Shown: one piece after another, positions 42,421 to 55,219 of the stretch
How positions within the stretch are numbered: the first letter of the stretch is position 1
Layout of the letters: every line of letters starts with the position of its first letter
Notes under the pieces: generated by a model
Database searches by the model: none
Told to the model about the DNA's origin: nothing
The model's input: only the letters and a program-made list of their open reading frames with translations
Program-made: the position numbers and the translations under genes
From: Scylla paramamosain
Lineage: Eukaryota > Arthropoda > Malacostraca > Decapoda > Portunidae
Assembly (NCBI RefSeq): GCF_035594125.1
Contig: NC_087158.1
Span: 6,126,501 to 6,190,500 of the forward strand
Reading direction: 5' to 3'
DNA: 64,000 nucleotides

Positions 42421-44748
42421 AAACAAGTATTTTAATTCTTTTGTAAGATTGTTACGTAAAAAAAACGCCTAAATGAATCGGAAATATCCTATATGGGAAA
42501 AATTAAGACATTACGAGAAACGTGTATTATGAGTGTTTTTTTTTATTTTTTGGTATCAAAAGGGTAAAACGCATGAAAAACACTCTATATGGAGAAACAG
42601 AACAATACTGCCAAAAAAAAAACGTGCATTTTCAGTGTTATGACATTGTTAGTTACCAAAAAGCCAAAATTCATGCAAAGACCCATATATAGATACATGA
42701 AACGACTTTAAAACGTATGAAAATACTATATATAGAGAAACAGAATACACTAACCAAAAATGTGTATTTTGTGTTTTTTTTTTTATTTTTTTAAACTTAT
42801 TATGTACAAAATCGCCTGTTATCAAACAAATCACCCTGCATACGGAAACAAAAAGGACAATACGAGAAATGTTTGTTGTTTTTTTTTTTTATTACTTTCT
42901 TAAGTACCAAATCAGTACTTCAATAGTGCTCTGAAGAAAAAGAACGAACTTACCAAAAACGGGTATTTTTTTACATTGATAATTAACAAAACGCCAACAT
43001 GCATGTAAAGCAACCTATATGAAGAAACGAAACGAAATCACTAGAAACTTGTCTTTTGTTATTTTTTGGGCGTGTTAGGCACCAAATCAGTAAGAAGCAA
43101 CGAAATCACCCCATAGGGGAATAAAAAAACAACTTTACTAAAACGTGTCTTTAGAGTGTTTTTTTTTTAGGTTCTTACGAACTAAAATGTCAAAATACAT
43201 GCAAACACCCTGTTAGGTACCAAAGCACCAAAAACGGCCTATATGAGGAAACGAAAGGACATGACAAAAAACGTGTATTATGAGTTTTTTTTTTTTTAGC
43301 TTCTCAGGTACCAAAACGCAAAAATCGAAAAAGAAAAAACATAACCAAAATCGTGTAATTTAAATGTTTTTCACATTGTCAGGTAGCAAAACACCATAAT
43401 GCATGCTCGCTATACGAGAAAATTAAACAACAATATAAGAAATGTGTTTTTATGTGTTTTTCAGTGTGTTAGGCACGAAAACGCTAAATAGCATGGAAAG
43501 CACCTTATATAGAAATGCAAAATAATAAGCATGTCTTTTAAGTGTTTTAAACTTTTTACGTTCCAAAACGCTAAAACACGTGCAACAAACACAAATAATC
43601 TTACCAAACAGAAAAAAAAAATTACCAAAAACGTGTATTTTGAGACTTTTTGAGTCTGCTACGTACATCATCTTAAAAATGCATGTAAAACACCCTATAT
43701 GAGGAAACGATAGGACATTACGAGAAACGTGCATTATCAGAGTTTTGAGTCTCTTAGGTACCAAACACTAAACCGCCTGAATGAAAACAGAACATCACCA
43801 AAAACGTGTTTTTAAGTTTTTTTTTTTTTTTTCCTTTTTATGTACCAAAACGTCAAAATACATAGGAAGCATCCTATATGGGGAAATGGAAAGACGTTTG
43901 GAGAAACAAGTTTTATTTGTGTTTCTGAGCTTTCTAAGTAAGCTTCCTAAGTACCAAAACTCTAAAAAGAATGAATAGCCCCCTATATAGAGAAAAAGAA
44001 CAACATTACCTAAAATCTTTATTTTGAGCGTTTTTCACATTATGTAGCAAAACATCATAATGCATGCAGATCCCTATATGAAGAAGCAAAACGATATTAC
44101 AGGAAACGTGTCTTTTGAGTGTTTACTTGAGTGTTAGGAATCAAAATGCTAAAAACCATTGAAAGCACCCTATTTGGCAATATAAAATAACATTACCAAG
44201 AAAGAATCTTTAGAGTGTTTTTCACCTTCTTACATCCAAAATCGCTGAAAAGCATGCAAAACAACCTTTACGGAGAAACAAATTAACATTACCAAAAACT
44301 TGTATTTTGATTGTTTTTGTGCTTGTTAAGTATAAAAGTGCCAAATTACACGCAAAGCATCCTACATGGAGAAAACAAAGGACATTACGAGAAAAGTGTA
44401 TTATGAGAGATTTTGAGCTTTTTAGGTACCCAGACTCAAAAACACATGATTAGAACTTTATATGGAAAAATAACAACCGAAAACTTTTGCTTAAACTTTT
44501 TTTTCATATTGTTAAGTACCAAAAGACAAAATGCATTGGAAGCCCCCTTTATCGGGAAACGAAACGACATTATCATCAACGTGTCTTTTGAGTGTTTTTC
44601 AACGTGTTAGACACCAAAACGCTGAAAAGCATGGAAAGCGCTCCATAAAGGAATACAAAATAACATTACTAAAAACGTGTTTTAAAGGTTCTTATGTACA
44701 GAAACGCTAAAACTCAAGCAAAACACCCTTTATAGAGAAGCGAAATAA
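42421..44748 (-). repeat. Diverged satellite without higher-order register
   Basis: About 24 monomers of roughly 90-105 bp still share the AAAACG, GCATGCAAA, CCTATATG, GGAAACGAAA, GAGAAACGTGT and GTTAGGTACCAAAAC words, but their order does not follow the 12-unit pattern and the GGTACCGAGATG and A/T-linker monomers are absent. Each monomer is close to a plain consensus with private changes. This is what an older edge of a satellite array looks like: divergence has built up where homogenising exchange no longer reaches. An alternative is a separate, never-amplified stretch. Confidence 0.8.
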
Positions 44749-45250
44749 ATATTTCGTTGACAAATTACATTCAGGACAGTTAGGGAATATCCCTTACAGA
44801 AGAATAAGATCGCAGAAGAATGATCCTAAATGGATGACAGAGGTTAAAACATTACATAGGGCGAAAGAGAAGTATATATGAGATTAAAGACAGGGGAAGT
44901 GGTTTTAAGGCAATAATATAATGAATTAGAAAAGTCAGGAGTTTAACAAGGAAAGCTAAAAATAGTTATGAATTAAAGGTAGCCAGCCAAGCGAAGATGG
45001 ACCCCAAGGGATTTTGTCAGGCATATAAGACGAAGAATAGAGAAACAATAGTTCCTTAAAGACAACAGAATGGGACCTGCTTAGTTGTTGGGAGGAGATT
45101 AGTAAAATTGTGAACGAGTATTTTTTAACTGTCTTTGCCCAGGAAAACATGCAGGATTTGCCGAATAGTGACAAGATATTTAGAGTAGAAGAAAATGAGA
45201 AGCTGACAGATATTACCATAACTAAAGAGATAGTGGAACAGGAGATAGAT
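44749..45250 (+). pseudogene. CR1-like non-LTR retrotransposon fragment (endonuclease-RT linker and start of RT)
   Basis: This 0.5 kb piece is GC-richer than the satellite and unrelated to it. Decoding in shifting frames gives linker text seen in CR1-like elements: a segment with NDPKWMTEVKTLHRAKEKY, then FCQAYKTKNRE, then NEYFLTVFAQENMQDLP and EIVEQEIDRI just before the RT fingers. The last 170 bp match 61,354-61,522 closely by eye (roughly 85%), so both are the same family. Both ends are cut: the left end follows a degraded satellite monomer, and the right end stops at GATAGATAGG, where satellite text (ATTCACATATTGACTGAC, compare 3,357) begins. Stops and frameshifts make it non-functional. 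It lies exactly where satellite orientation changes. Confidence 0.82.
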
Positions 45251-46021
45251 AGGATTCACATATTGACTGACTTCCATATTATTTATCGTTTTGGTGCCTA
45301 ACATGCTGAAAAAACTGAAAAGACAGGTTTCTGGTAAAGTCGTTTAACTTCCTTATATAGGTGGCATGCACTTTAGAGTTTGGTACATAAAAATCCGAAA
45401 AAGAGCTATAATTAACTTTTTTGATAATGTTCTTTTTTCCACATAAATTCCCTGAATTTTGGCAGAATTTTGCCATCTTGGTACCTATGAAAATCAATAT
45501 AAAAAAAGCTATTTTTTTTATTTATTCATTTTTTTCTCTATAAAGAGTGTTATTTGTGGGTTTTAATGTTTTGGTACTTAAGGAACACTTAAAAACACTT
45601 AAAAACACTTAAAAATACATGTTTTTAGTAATTTATTCTGCTTCTCCATAAAGGAGTTTTTTTTGCATGCGTTTTAGCGTTTTGGTTTGTAAGGACGTCA
45701 AAAACACTTCAAGGCAAGTTCTTGGTAAAAGTTGATTTTATTCCCATATAATGTGATTGCCCTGTTTTTTTTTTTTTTTGTGTGTGTGATTTATTGCCTA
45801 ACACGCTCAAAAACACTCAAAAGACACTTTAAGTAATGTCATTCTATTTCCATCATAGTTTCGCGTGCTATTTGGGGTTTTGCTAAGAATTTGAAAAACA
45901 CTCAAAATATACGCATTTGGTAAGGTTGTTCTGTTTCTCAATTGATATTGTTATTCATGAGTTTCAGCATTTTGGTATCTAAGAAACTTCTTTATATACA
46001 CGAGTTTTTTGCGTTTTTTGC

Positions 46022-46045
46022 CTTTTGGTTCTTGTGAACCACAAG
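46022..46045. other. Imperfect hairpin, satellite monomer variant
   Basis: CTTTTGGTTC, TTGT, GAACCACAAG: 9 of 10 stem positions pair. It is the + orientation counterpart of the hairpins at 9,581, 12,479 and 20,350, so this sub-lineage exists on both sides of the orientation switch near 45 kb. Confidence 0.75.
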
Positions 46046-49000
46046 TTCTTTTGCTCAAAAATAATAAGACACTCATTATACACATTTCTCGTAATGTCTT
46101 TTTGTTTCCCAATAGGGAGTGCTTTGCATCCATTTTCGCGTTTTTTGTAGGTAACAAGCTCAAAAAAACTCAAAATGTACCTTTTTGGTAATGTTATTTT
46201 ATTTCTTCTTATTGGTTGGTTTGCATCCGTTTTAGCGTTTTTCTACGTAAAACACTGAAAAGACACTTATTCAGTAATTTTGTTTTAGATTCCCATATAG
46301 AGTGACTTGCATTTTATTTACCGTTAGGGTGCCTAACAAGCTGAAAAACACTCATAAGACAGTTTTCTGGCAAAGACGTTTAATTTCCCCATATAGGTGG
46401 CTTTGCATGCACTTTAGGGTTTGGTACATAACAGTACGAGAAAAAAAAAAGCTAAAATTAACTTTTTTGATAATTGACTCATAATTTCCTGAATTTTGCC
46501 CAAATTTTGCCATCTCGGTACCTGTGAAGATGAAAAAGAAAGAAAAAAATATCGTATTTTTTTATTTATTTTTTTTTCTCAATAAAGAGTGTTATTTGTG
46601 GCTTTTAGCTTTTTGGTAAATAATGATCTTAAAAACACTGATAATACACGTTTCTCGTCATGTCCTTTCCTTTCCCAAAAATAGGGTTCTTTGCATGTAT
46701 TTAAGCGTTTTTATTGGTAACATGATCAAAAACACTCAAAATATATGTTTTTGGTAATGTTATTCTCTTTCTCCATAAAGTGTGTTTTGCATGCGTTTTA
46801 GCGTTTTGGTATATAAGGAGCTCAAAACACTTAAAGGCAAGTTCTTGGTAAAAATTGAAGTTATTTCCATGTAAAGTGATTCCCCTGCTTTTTAGTGCTT
46901 TATTGCCTATCACGCTCAAAAACACTAAAGAGACACTTTTCTGGTAATGTCATTTTTTTCCCACATAAAGCTGGTTTCACATGCAATTAGGGATTTTGGT
47001 AACTAAGAATGTGAAAAGCACTCAAAATACACGCATTTAGTAAAGTTGTTCTGTTTCTCAATTAAGAGTGTTATTCATGAGTTTCAGCATTTTGGTATCT
47101 AGGAAACTTCTTTATATACACGAGTTTTTGCGTTTTTTGCCTTTTGGTTCTTTTGAACTATAAAACATTCATTCTACACTTTTCTCGCAATGTCCCATTG
47201 TTTCCCAATATAGAGTGCTTTGTATCAATTTTCGCGTTTTTTTTTTTTTTTTTGTAGGTAACAAGCTCAAAAACACTCAAAATATACCTTTTTGATAATG
47301 TTTTTCTACTTCTTGATATTGGTTGGTTTGCATCCGTTTTAGCGTTTTTCTACGTAAAACACTGAGAAGACACGTTTTCAGTAATTTTGTTTTGGTTTGC
47401 CATATAGAGTGAGTTTTTTTGGTGCTTAACATGCTGAAAAACACTCAAAACACAGATTTCTGGTAAGGTCGTTTAATTTCCTCATATGGGAGGCTTTGCA
47501 TGCACTTTAGTGTTTGATACATAACAGTCCGAAAAAAAGCTAATATCAACTTTTTGATATAAATCTCTTATCATATAATTGCCTTATTTTTTCCCAGAAT
47601 TTTGGCATCTCGGTACCTATAAAGGTGAATAACAAAAAAAAAAAAAAAAATCCTTTTTTTATTTATTTTTATTTTTTTCTCTATATAACGAGTGTTATTT
47701 GTGGGTTTTAGCTTTTTGGTAGTTAAGGAACTTAAAAACACTCATAATACACGTTTCTCGTAATGTCCTTACGTTTCCCAAACATAAGGTTCTTTGCATG
47801 TATTTAAGCGTTTTTATAGATAACATTATCAAAAACACTCAAAATGCATGTTTTTGGTAATGTTATTCTGTTTCTCCATAAAGTTTGTTTTCCATGCGTT
47901 TTAGCGGTTTGGTATGTATGGAGCTCAAAAACACATATTGGCAAGTTCTTGGTAAAAGTTGGTTTTATTCCCATGTAATGTGATTGCCCTGCTTTTTAGT
48001 ACTTCATTGCCTAACACGCTTAAAAACAATTAAAAGACACTTCTGATAATGTCATTTTTTTCCCTCATAAAGCTAGTTTCTTATGCTATTTTGGGTATTG
48101 CTAACTAGGAATATGAAAAACACTCAAAATACAGGCATTTGCTAAGGTTGTTCTGTTTCTCAATTAAGATTGTTATTCATGAGTTTCAGCATTTTGGTAT
48201 CTAAGAAACTTCTTTATATACACGAGTTTTTGCGTTTTTTTACGTAAAACACTTAGAAGATACATTTTCATTAATTTTCTTTTGGATTCCCATATAGAAT
48301 GAGTTCCTTATTATTTATCGTTTTGGTGCCTAGCATGCTGAAAAACACTTAAAAGACAGATTTTTGGTAAGGTCGTTTAATTTCCTCATATAGGAGGCTC
48401 TGCATGCACTTTAGGGTTTGGTACATAACAGTCCGAAAAAAAGCTAAAATTATCTTTTTTGATAATATTCTTTTGTTCATATAATTTTCCTGAATTTTCC
48501 CAGATTTTTGGCATCTCGGTACCTATGAAGATGAAAAAAAAATTCCTATTTTTTGTTTTTATTTTCTAAATAAAGAGTGTTATTTGTGGGTTTTAGCTTT
48601 TTGGTACTTAAGGAACTTAAAAAAAACACTCATAATACACGTTTCTCGTAATGTCCTTTGGTTTCCCAAACATAATGTTCTTTGCATGTATTTAATTATT
48701 TTTATAGATAACATGATAAAAAACACCCAAATTACATGTTTTTGGTAATGTTATTCTGTTTCTCCATAAAGTTTGTTTTCCATGCGTTTTAGCGGTTTGG
48801 TATATAAGGAGCTCAAAAACATTTAAAGGCAAGTTCTTGGTAAAAATTGGTTTTATTCCAATGAAAAGTGATTGCCCTGCTTTTTAGTGCTTTATTGCCT
48901 ATCACGCTCAAAAACACTCAAAAGACATTTTTCTGGAAATGTCATGTTTTCCCACATAAATCTGGTTTCGTATGAAATTTGGGTTTTTGGTAACTAAGAA

Positions 49001-50223
49001 TATGAAAAACACTTAAAATACACGAATTTGGTAAGGTTGTTCTGTTTCTGAATTAAGAGTGTTAATCATGAGTTGCAGCATTTTGTTATCTAGGAAACTT
49101 CTCCATATATACGAGTTTTTGCGTTTTTTGCCTTGTTGTTCTTTTGAACTATAATACACTCATTATACACTTTTCTAACAATGTCCCTTTGTTTCCCAAT
49201 ATAGAGTGCTTTGTATGAACTTTAGCGTTTTTTTTGTAGGTAACAAGCTCAAAAACACTCAAAATATACCTTTTTGGTAATGTTTTTTTCTATTTCTTGA
49301 TATTGTTTGGTTTGCATCCATTTTAGCGTTTTTCTACGTAAAACACTGGGAACACACGTTTTCAGTAATTTTGTTTTGGATTCCCATATAAAGTGAGTTC
49401 CTTATTATTTATCATTTTGGTGCTTAACATGCTGAAAAACACTCAAAAGACAGATATCTGGTAAGGTCGTCTAATTTCCTTATATAGGAGGCTTTGCATG
49501 CAGTTTAGGGTTTGGTACATAACAGTCCGAAAAAAAAGCTAAAATCAACTTTTTTTATTATATTCTCTTATCATATAATTACCTTGAATTTTCCCAGAAT
49601 TTTGGCATTTCGGTACCTATGAAGATGAATAACAAAAAAAAATCTTTTTTTTTATTTTTTTATTTATTTATTTTTCTAAATAAAGAGTGGATTTTAGGTT
49701 TTTGGTACTTAAAAACATTCATAATATACTTTTCTCGTAATTTCCTTTTGTTTCCCAAACATAAGGTTCGTTGCATGTATTTAAGCGTTTTTATAGATAA
49801 CATGATCCAAAATACTCAAAATACATGTTTTTGGTAATTTTATTCTGTTTCACCATAAAGTGTATTTTGCATGCGTTTTAATGTTTTGGTATGTAAGGAG
49901 CTCAAAAAGACTTAAAGGCAAGTTCTTATTAAAAATTGGTTTTATTCAAATGTAATGTGATTGCCCTGCATTTTAGTGCTTTATTCCCTATCAGGCTCAA
50001 AAACACTCAAAAGACTTTTTTTTCTGGTAATGTCATTTTTTTCTCACATAAAGCTGGTTTCGCATGCAATTTTGGGTTTTGGTAACTAAGAATGTGAAAA
50101 GCTCTCAAAATACACGCATTTAGTAAGGTTCTTCTGTTTCTCAATTAGGAATGTTATTCATGAGTTTCAGCATTTTGGTATCTAGGAAACTTCTCCATAT
50201 CCACAAGTTTTTGCGTTTTTTGC

Positions 50224-50247
50224 CTTTTGGTTCTTTTCAACCAAAAG
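50224..50247. other. Nine-bp hairpin in the same monomer, different sequence
   Basis: CTTTTGGTT, CTTTTC, AACCAAAAG forms a perfect 9-bp stem. Neighbouring units read GGTTCTTTTGAACTATAAAACAC here, so the arm appears to have been made by local copying of the opposite strand, followed by loss of the ATAAAACACTC segment. Confidence 0.7.
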
Positions 50248-53200
50248 AACTTATTATACACTTCTCTTGCAATGTCCTTTTATTTCCTAATATAGAGTGC
50301 TTTGTATCAATTTTCGCGTTTTTTGTAGGTAACAAGCTCAAAAACACTCAAAATATACCTTTTTGGTAATGTTTTTCTATTTTTTTTTTTTAATTGGTTG
50401 GTCTACATCCGTTTTAGCGTTTTTTCTACGTAAAACACTGACAAGACACGTTTTCAGTAGTTTTGTTTGGATTCCCATATAGAGTGAGTTCCTTATTTAT
50501 TTATCGTTTTGGTGCCTAACATTCTGAAAAAACACTCAAAAGACAGATTTCTTTTAAGGTCGTTTAATTTCTTCATATAGGAGGCTTTGTATGCACTTCA
50601 GGGTTTGGTACATAACTCCGGAAAAAAGCTATAATTATTTTTTTATAATGATTTTTTTTTACAAAATTTCCCTGAATTTTTCCAGAATTTTGGTACCTAT
50701 GAAGATGAATAACAAATTTTTTTTTTTCTCTATAAAGTGTTATTTGTGTGTTTTAGCTTTTTGGTACTTAAAGAACTTAAAAACACTCATAATACACGAT
50801 TTTCTTAATGTCCTTTTCTTATACAAACATAGGGTTCTTTACATGTATTTAAGCGTTTTTATAAGTAACATGATCAAAAACACTCAAAATACATATTTTT
50901 GGTAGTTATTCTGTTTCTCCTTAAAGGGTGTTTTACATGCGTTTTAGCGTTTTGGTATGTAAGGAGTTAAAAAAAACACTTAAAGGCAAGTTCTTCGTAA
51001 AAGTTAGTTTTATTCCCAAGTTATGTGATTTTTCTGCTTTTTAGTGCTTTGTTGCATATCACGCTCAAAAACACTTAAAAGACATTTTTCTGTTAATGTC
51101 ATTTAAGCGTATTTATTGGTAACATGATCAAAAACACTATAAATACATGTTTTTGGTCGGTAATGTTATTCTGTTTGACCATAAAGTGTATTTTGCAGGC
51201 GTTTTAGTGTTTTGGTATATAAGGAGCTCAAAAAGACTTAAAGGCAAGTTCTTATTAAAAATTGGTTTTATTCCAAAGCAATGTGATTGCCCTCCTTTTT
51301 AGTGCTTTATTGCCTAACACGCTCAAAAACACTCAAAAGACATTTTTCTGGTAGTCATTTTTTTCCCACATAAAGCTGGTTTCGCATGCAATTTAGGGTT
51401 TTGGTAACTAAGAACGTGAAAAGCACTCAAAATACACACATTTAGTAAGATTGTTCTGTTTCTCAATTAAGAAGAGTGTTGTTCATGAGTTTCAGCATTT
51501 TGGTATCTACGAAACTTCTTCATATACACTAGTTTTTGCATTTTTTGCCTTGTGGTTCTTTTGAACTATAAAACACTCATTATACACTTTTCTTGCAATG
51601 TCCTTTTCTTTCCCATTATAGAGTGCTTTGCATCAATTTTCGTGTTTTTTATAAGTAACAAGCTCAAAAACACTCAAAATATACCTTTTTGGTAATGTTT
51701 TTCTATTTCTTTATATTGGTTTGTTTGCATGCGTTTTAGCGTTTTTCTACGTAAAACACTGAGAAGACACGTTTTCAGTAATTTTGTTTAGAATTCCCAT
51801 ATAGAGTGAGTTCTTTTTTTTTTATTGTTTTGGTGCTTAACATGCTGAACAACACTCAAAAGAGAGATTTCTGATAAGGTCGTTTAATTTCCTCATATAG
51901 GAGACTTTGCATGCACTTTAGGGTTTGGTACATAACAGTCCGGAAAAAAAGCTAAAATTAATTTTTTTGATAATATTCTTTTATCATATAATTGCCCTGA
52001 ATTTTCCCAGAATTTTGGCATCTCGGTACCTATGAAGATAAATAAAGAAAAATAAAAAAATCCTATTTTTTTTTTATTTATTTATTTATTTTTTCTCAAT
52101 AAAGAGTGTTATTTGTGGGATTTACCTTTTTGGTACTTAAGGAACTTAAAAACACTCATAATACACGTTTCTCGTAATGTCCTTTCGTTTCCCAAACATA
52201 AGGTTCTTTGCATGTATTTAAGTGTTTTTATAGATAACATGATCAAAAACACTCAAAATACAAGGTTTGGTAATGTTATTCTGTTTCTCCATAAAGTGTG
52301 TTTTGCATGCGTTTTAGCAGTTTTGTATATAAAGAGCTCAAAAACATTTAAGGGCAAGTTCTTGGTAAAAAATGGTTTTATTCCAATGTAATGTGATTGT
52401 CCTGCTTTTGAGTGCTTTATTACCTATCACGTTGAAAAACACTCAAAATACACTTTTCTGGTAAAGTCATTTTTTTTCCCCACAAAGCTATTTTCGCATG
52501 TAATTTGGGGTTTTTGGTAACTAAGAATGTGAAATGCACTAAAAATACACGCATTTAGTAAGGTTGTTCTGTTTCTCAATTAAGAGTGTTATTCATGAGT
52601 TTCAGCATTTTGGTATCTAAGAAATCTCTCCATATACACGAGTTTTTGCGTTGTTTGCTTTGTGGTTCTTTTGAACTATAAAACACTCATTATACACTTT
52701 TCTTGCAATGTCCTTTTGTTTCCCAATATAGAGTGCTTTCCATCAATTTTCGCGTTTTTGTAGGTAAAAAGCTCAAAAACACTCAAAATATACCTTTTTT
52801 GGTAACGTTTTCCTATTTCTTGATATTGGTTGGTTTGCATCCGTTTTAACGTTTTTCTACGTAAAACACTAAGAAAACACGTTTTTAGTAACTTTGTTTT
52901 GGATTCCCATATAGAGTGAGTTCCTTATTATTTATCGTTTTGGTGCTTAACATGCTTAAAAACACACATAACACAGATTTCTGGTAAGGTCGTTTAATTT
53001 CCTCATATTGGAGGCTTTCCATGCACTTTAGGGTTTAGTACATAACAGTCCGAAAAAAAAAAGCTGAAATAATCTTTTTTTATAATATTCATTTATCACA
53101 TAATTGCCCTGAATTTTCCCAGAATTTTGGCATCTCGGTACCTATGAAGATGAATAACAAAAAAAAAAAATCCTATTTATTTTATTTTATTTATTTATTT

Positions 53201-53487
53201 ATTTTTTCTAAATAAAGAGTGTTATTTGTGGGTTTTAGCTTTTTGGTACTTAAGGAACTTATAAAAACACTCATAATACACGTTTCTCGTAATGTCCTTT
53301 TGTTTCCCAAACATAATGTTCTTTGCATGTACTTAAGCGTTTTTATAGATCACATGATCAAAAACACTCAAAATACATGTTTTTGGTAATGTTATTCTAT
53401 TTCTCCATAAAGTTTGTTTTGCATGCGTTTTAGCGGTTTGGTATATAAGGGGTTAAAAAATACTTAAAGGCAAATTCTTCGTAAAAG

Positions 53488-54457
53488 TAATGAAATTATT
53501 ACTTTGAAAGTATTGATGGCTGATCTCTTTCTATAGGTGAGGGTTAGTGTTCTCTACTGTACCAAATACTGAACTGTCTTTTGTACTATTTCTCCATCTG
53601 TATCCTACCCAGTAATGGTAATAGACTGAGGAACTCCCCACCTTTGTTAATTTTTACTAAGTATTGTCCTAGTGGTAATCAGATGCAGAATTGATTTGCC
53701 TAGGAGTTGGGTATCTGAGAATGAGTGGTTATTGGCACCAAGTGCAGCTCAGTTGTGGGTAACTCCAGTTGTTGGGAGCATTCCATGGTACACAGATGGT
53801 GGGATAGTCTTGCCTTGGACTTGCAAATGTGTACTAGATCCCAGTGAGTTTTGTTTTTATTTGACATGAATCCCAAGTTTATTTAGGCATTTCAGGGACT
53901 TATTGTGGGTGATGGAGATCTCCACAGCACTCTTCTCTTGGTGGGTGGGTAGCTGTAGAAAAATTCATATAAATAGAGATGTCAGATGTAGGTAAAATAG
54001 AGAAATGTTGATTTAATTGTGAACTAAATCCCACAACTTATATTATCTTTGATAAGAAAGGTTTCATTTAGACCATGAAAATTGGATAAATGAAGCTGAG
54101 CATTATTTTACTGCAACAAGAAGGCACACAAAGTGAAGGAGATCGCATACTTGACTTTAGTTTGTTGTTCCTTTGATGGGGAACTTGTATCATTGTTAAA
54201 GGCTTAAATCCTGTAAAATAGCATGGATCCATCGGAATCTTTATTCAGTCAAAAGTTTATATGATGTGTAGACTATTGAAGCTTGCCAGCCTGGAACCTG
54301 GAGCCTGCTTGTTGTAGAGTTGTCCTATGTTCTGTAGATTTGCTTGATATTATAAACAATTATGATAAAATTTTTGTAAACAATTTTGTTCTTTATTTCT
54401 TTCAGTATCAGATTCAGTATTTTCTCCATCTTATGGCAGCATATATTTTCAACACAG
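53488..54457. other. Unique flank of the array, no gene recognised
   Basis: Ordinary mixed-composition DNA with no tandem structure. A 65-codon open frame at 53,672-53,869 has no recognisable motif and lies in text that looks intronic or like an old dispersed repeat, so I do not call it. The T-rich run ending in TTTATTTCTTTCAG at 54,392-54,405 is a good splice-acceptor candidate for the exon that follows. Confidence 0.6.
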
Positions 54458-54589
54458 AGTGAGGTCAGTGTCATTCCTCCTGTCCACTACCCCAACTTCT
54501 ACTCCCAACACTACCACAGCAATGAGCGGTCTGGTGTGGTGGCTGAGGATTCTTTTGAAGAGGACAATGCTTCTGCTTCATCTGAGCAG
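54458..54589 (+). CDS. Candidate internal exon of an unknown protein
   Basis: A 132-bp, 44-codon stretch is much less AT-rich than its surroundings and reads as an ordinary protein segment beginning SEVSVIPPVHYPNFYSQHYH and ending EEDNASASSEQ, acidic near its C-terminal side. It is preceded by TTTTCAACACAG (acceptor) and followed by CAG-GTCAGA, a weak donor. A stronger acceptor, TTTCTTTCAG at 54,405, lies 52 bp upstream; using it would add a segment including IFSILWQHIF in the same frame. A second frame starting there (VSDSVFSPSYGSIYFQH) is also open, so the exon may begin earlier or carry a one-base shift. I do not recognise the protein. Transcript evidence would decide. Confidence 0.4.

Positions 54590-55219
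<630 letters not shown>

Larger units (their letters stand above)
45251..53487 (+). repeat. Satellite block H, + orientation, right part of the array
   Basis: Landmark GGTACCTATGAAGATG near 45,480, 46,517, 47,612, 48,519, 49,612, 50,692, 52,025 and 53,138. The 907-bp unit ending at 48,519 lost two to three monomers by a join at about 48,238, inside GCGTTTTTTTACGTAAAAC. The block ends sharply at 53,487 (TTCTTCGTAAAAGT, then unique text AATGAAATTATTACTTTG). The last 2.4 kb is the sister of bases 1 to about 2,850. Confidence 0.93.

Noticed and set aside
1..53487. Dozens of open frames of 60-140 codons in the satellite on both strands
   Set aside because: They recur with the repeat, differ in length and frame between copies, have no conserved start or domain, and consist of Phe/Leu/Lys/Asn-rich text expected from AT-rich DNA. 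Long examples such as 5,262-5,687 cross the A/T linker.
1..53487. CRISPR-like array of regular repeats
   Set aside because: There are no short identical repeats with unique spacers. The whole monomer is repeated and the context is eukaryotic.
1..53487. CENP-B box in the satellite
   Set aside because: I found no stretch matching the TTCG..A..CGGG core in the monomers. A centromeric role would need other evidence.
53672..53869. 65-codon open frame next to the array
   Set aside because: It has no motif and no splice or start context, and its composition matches the non-coding surroundings.
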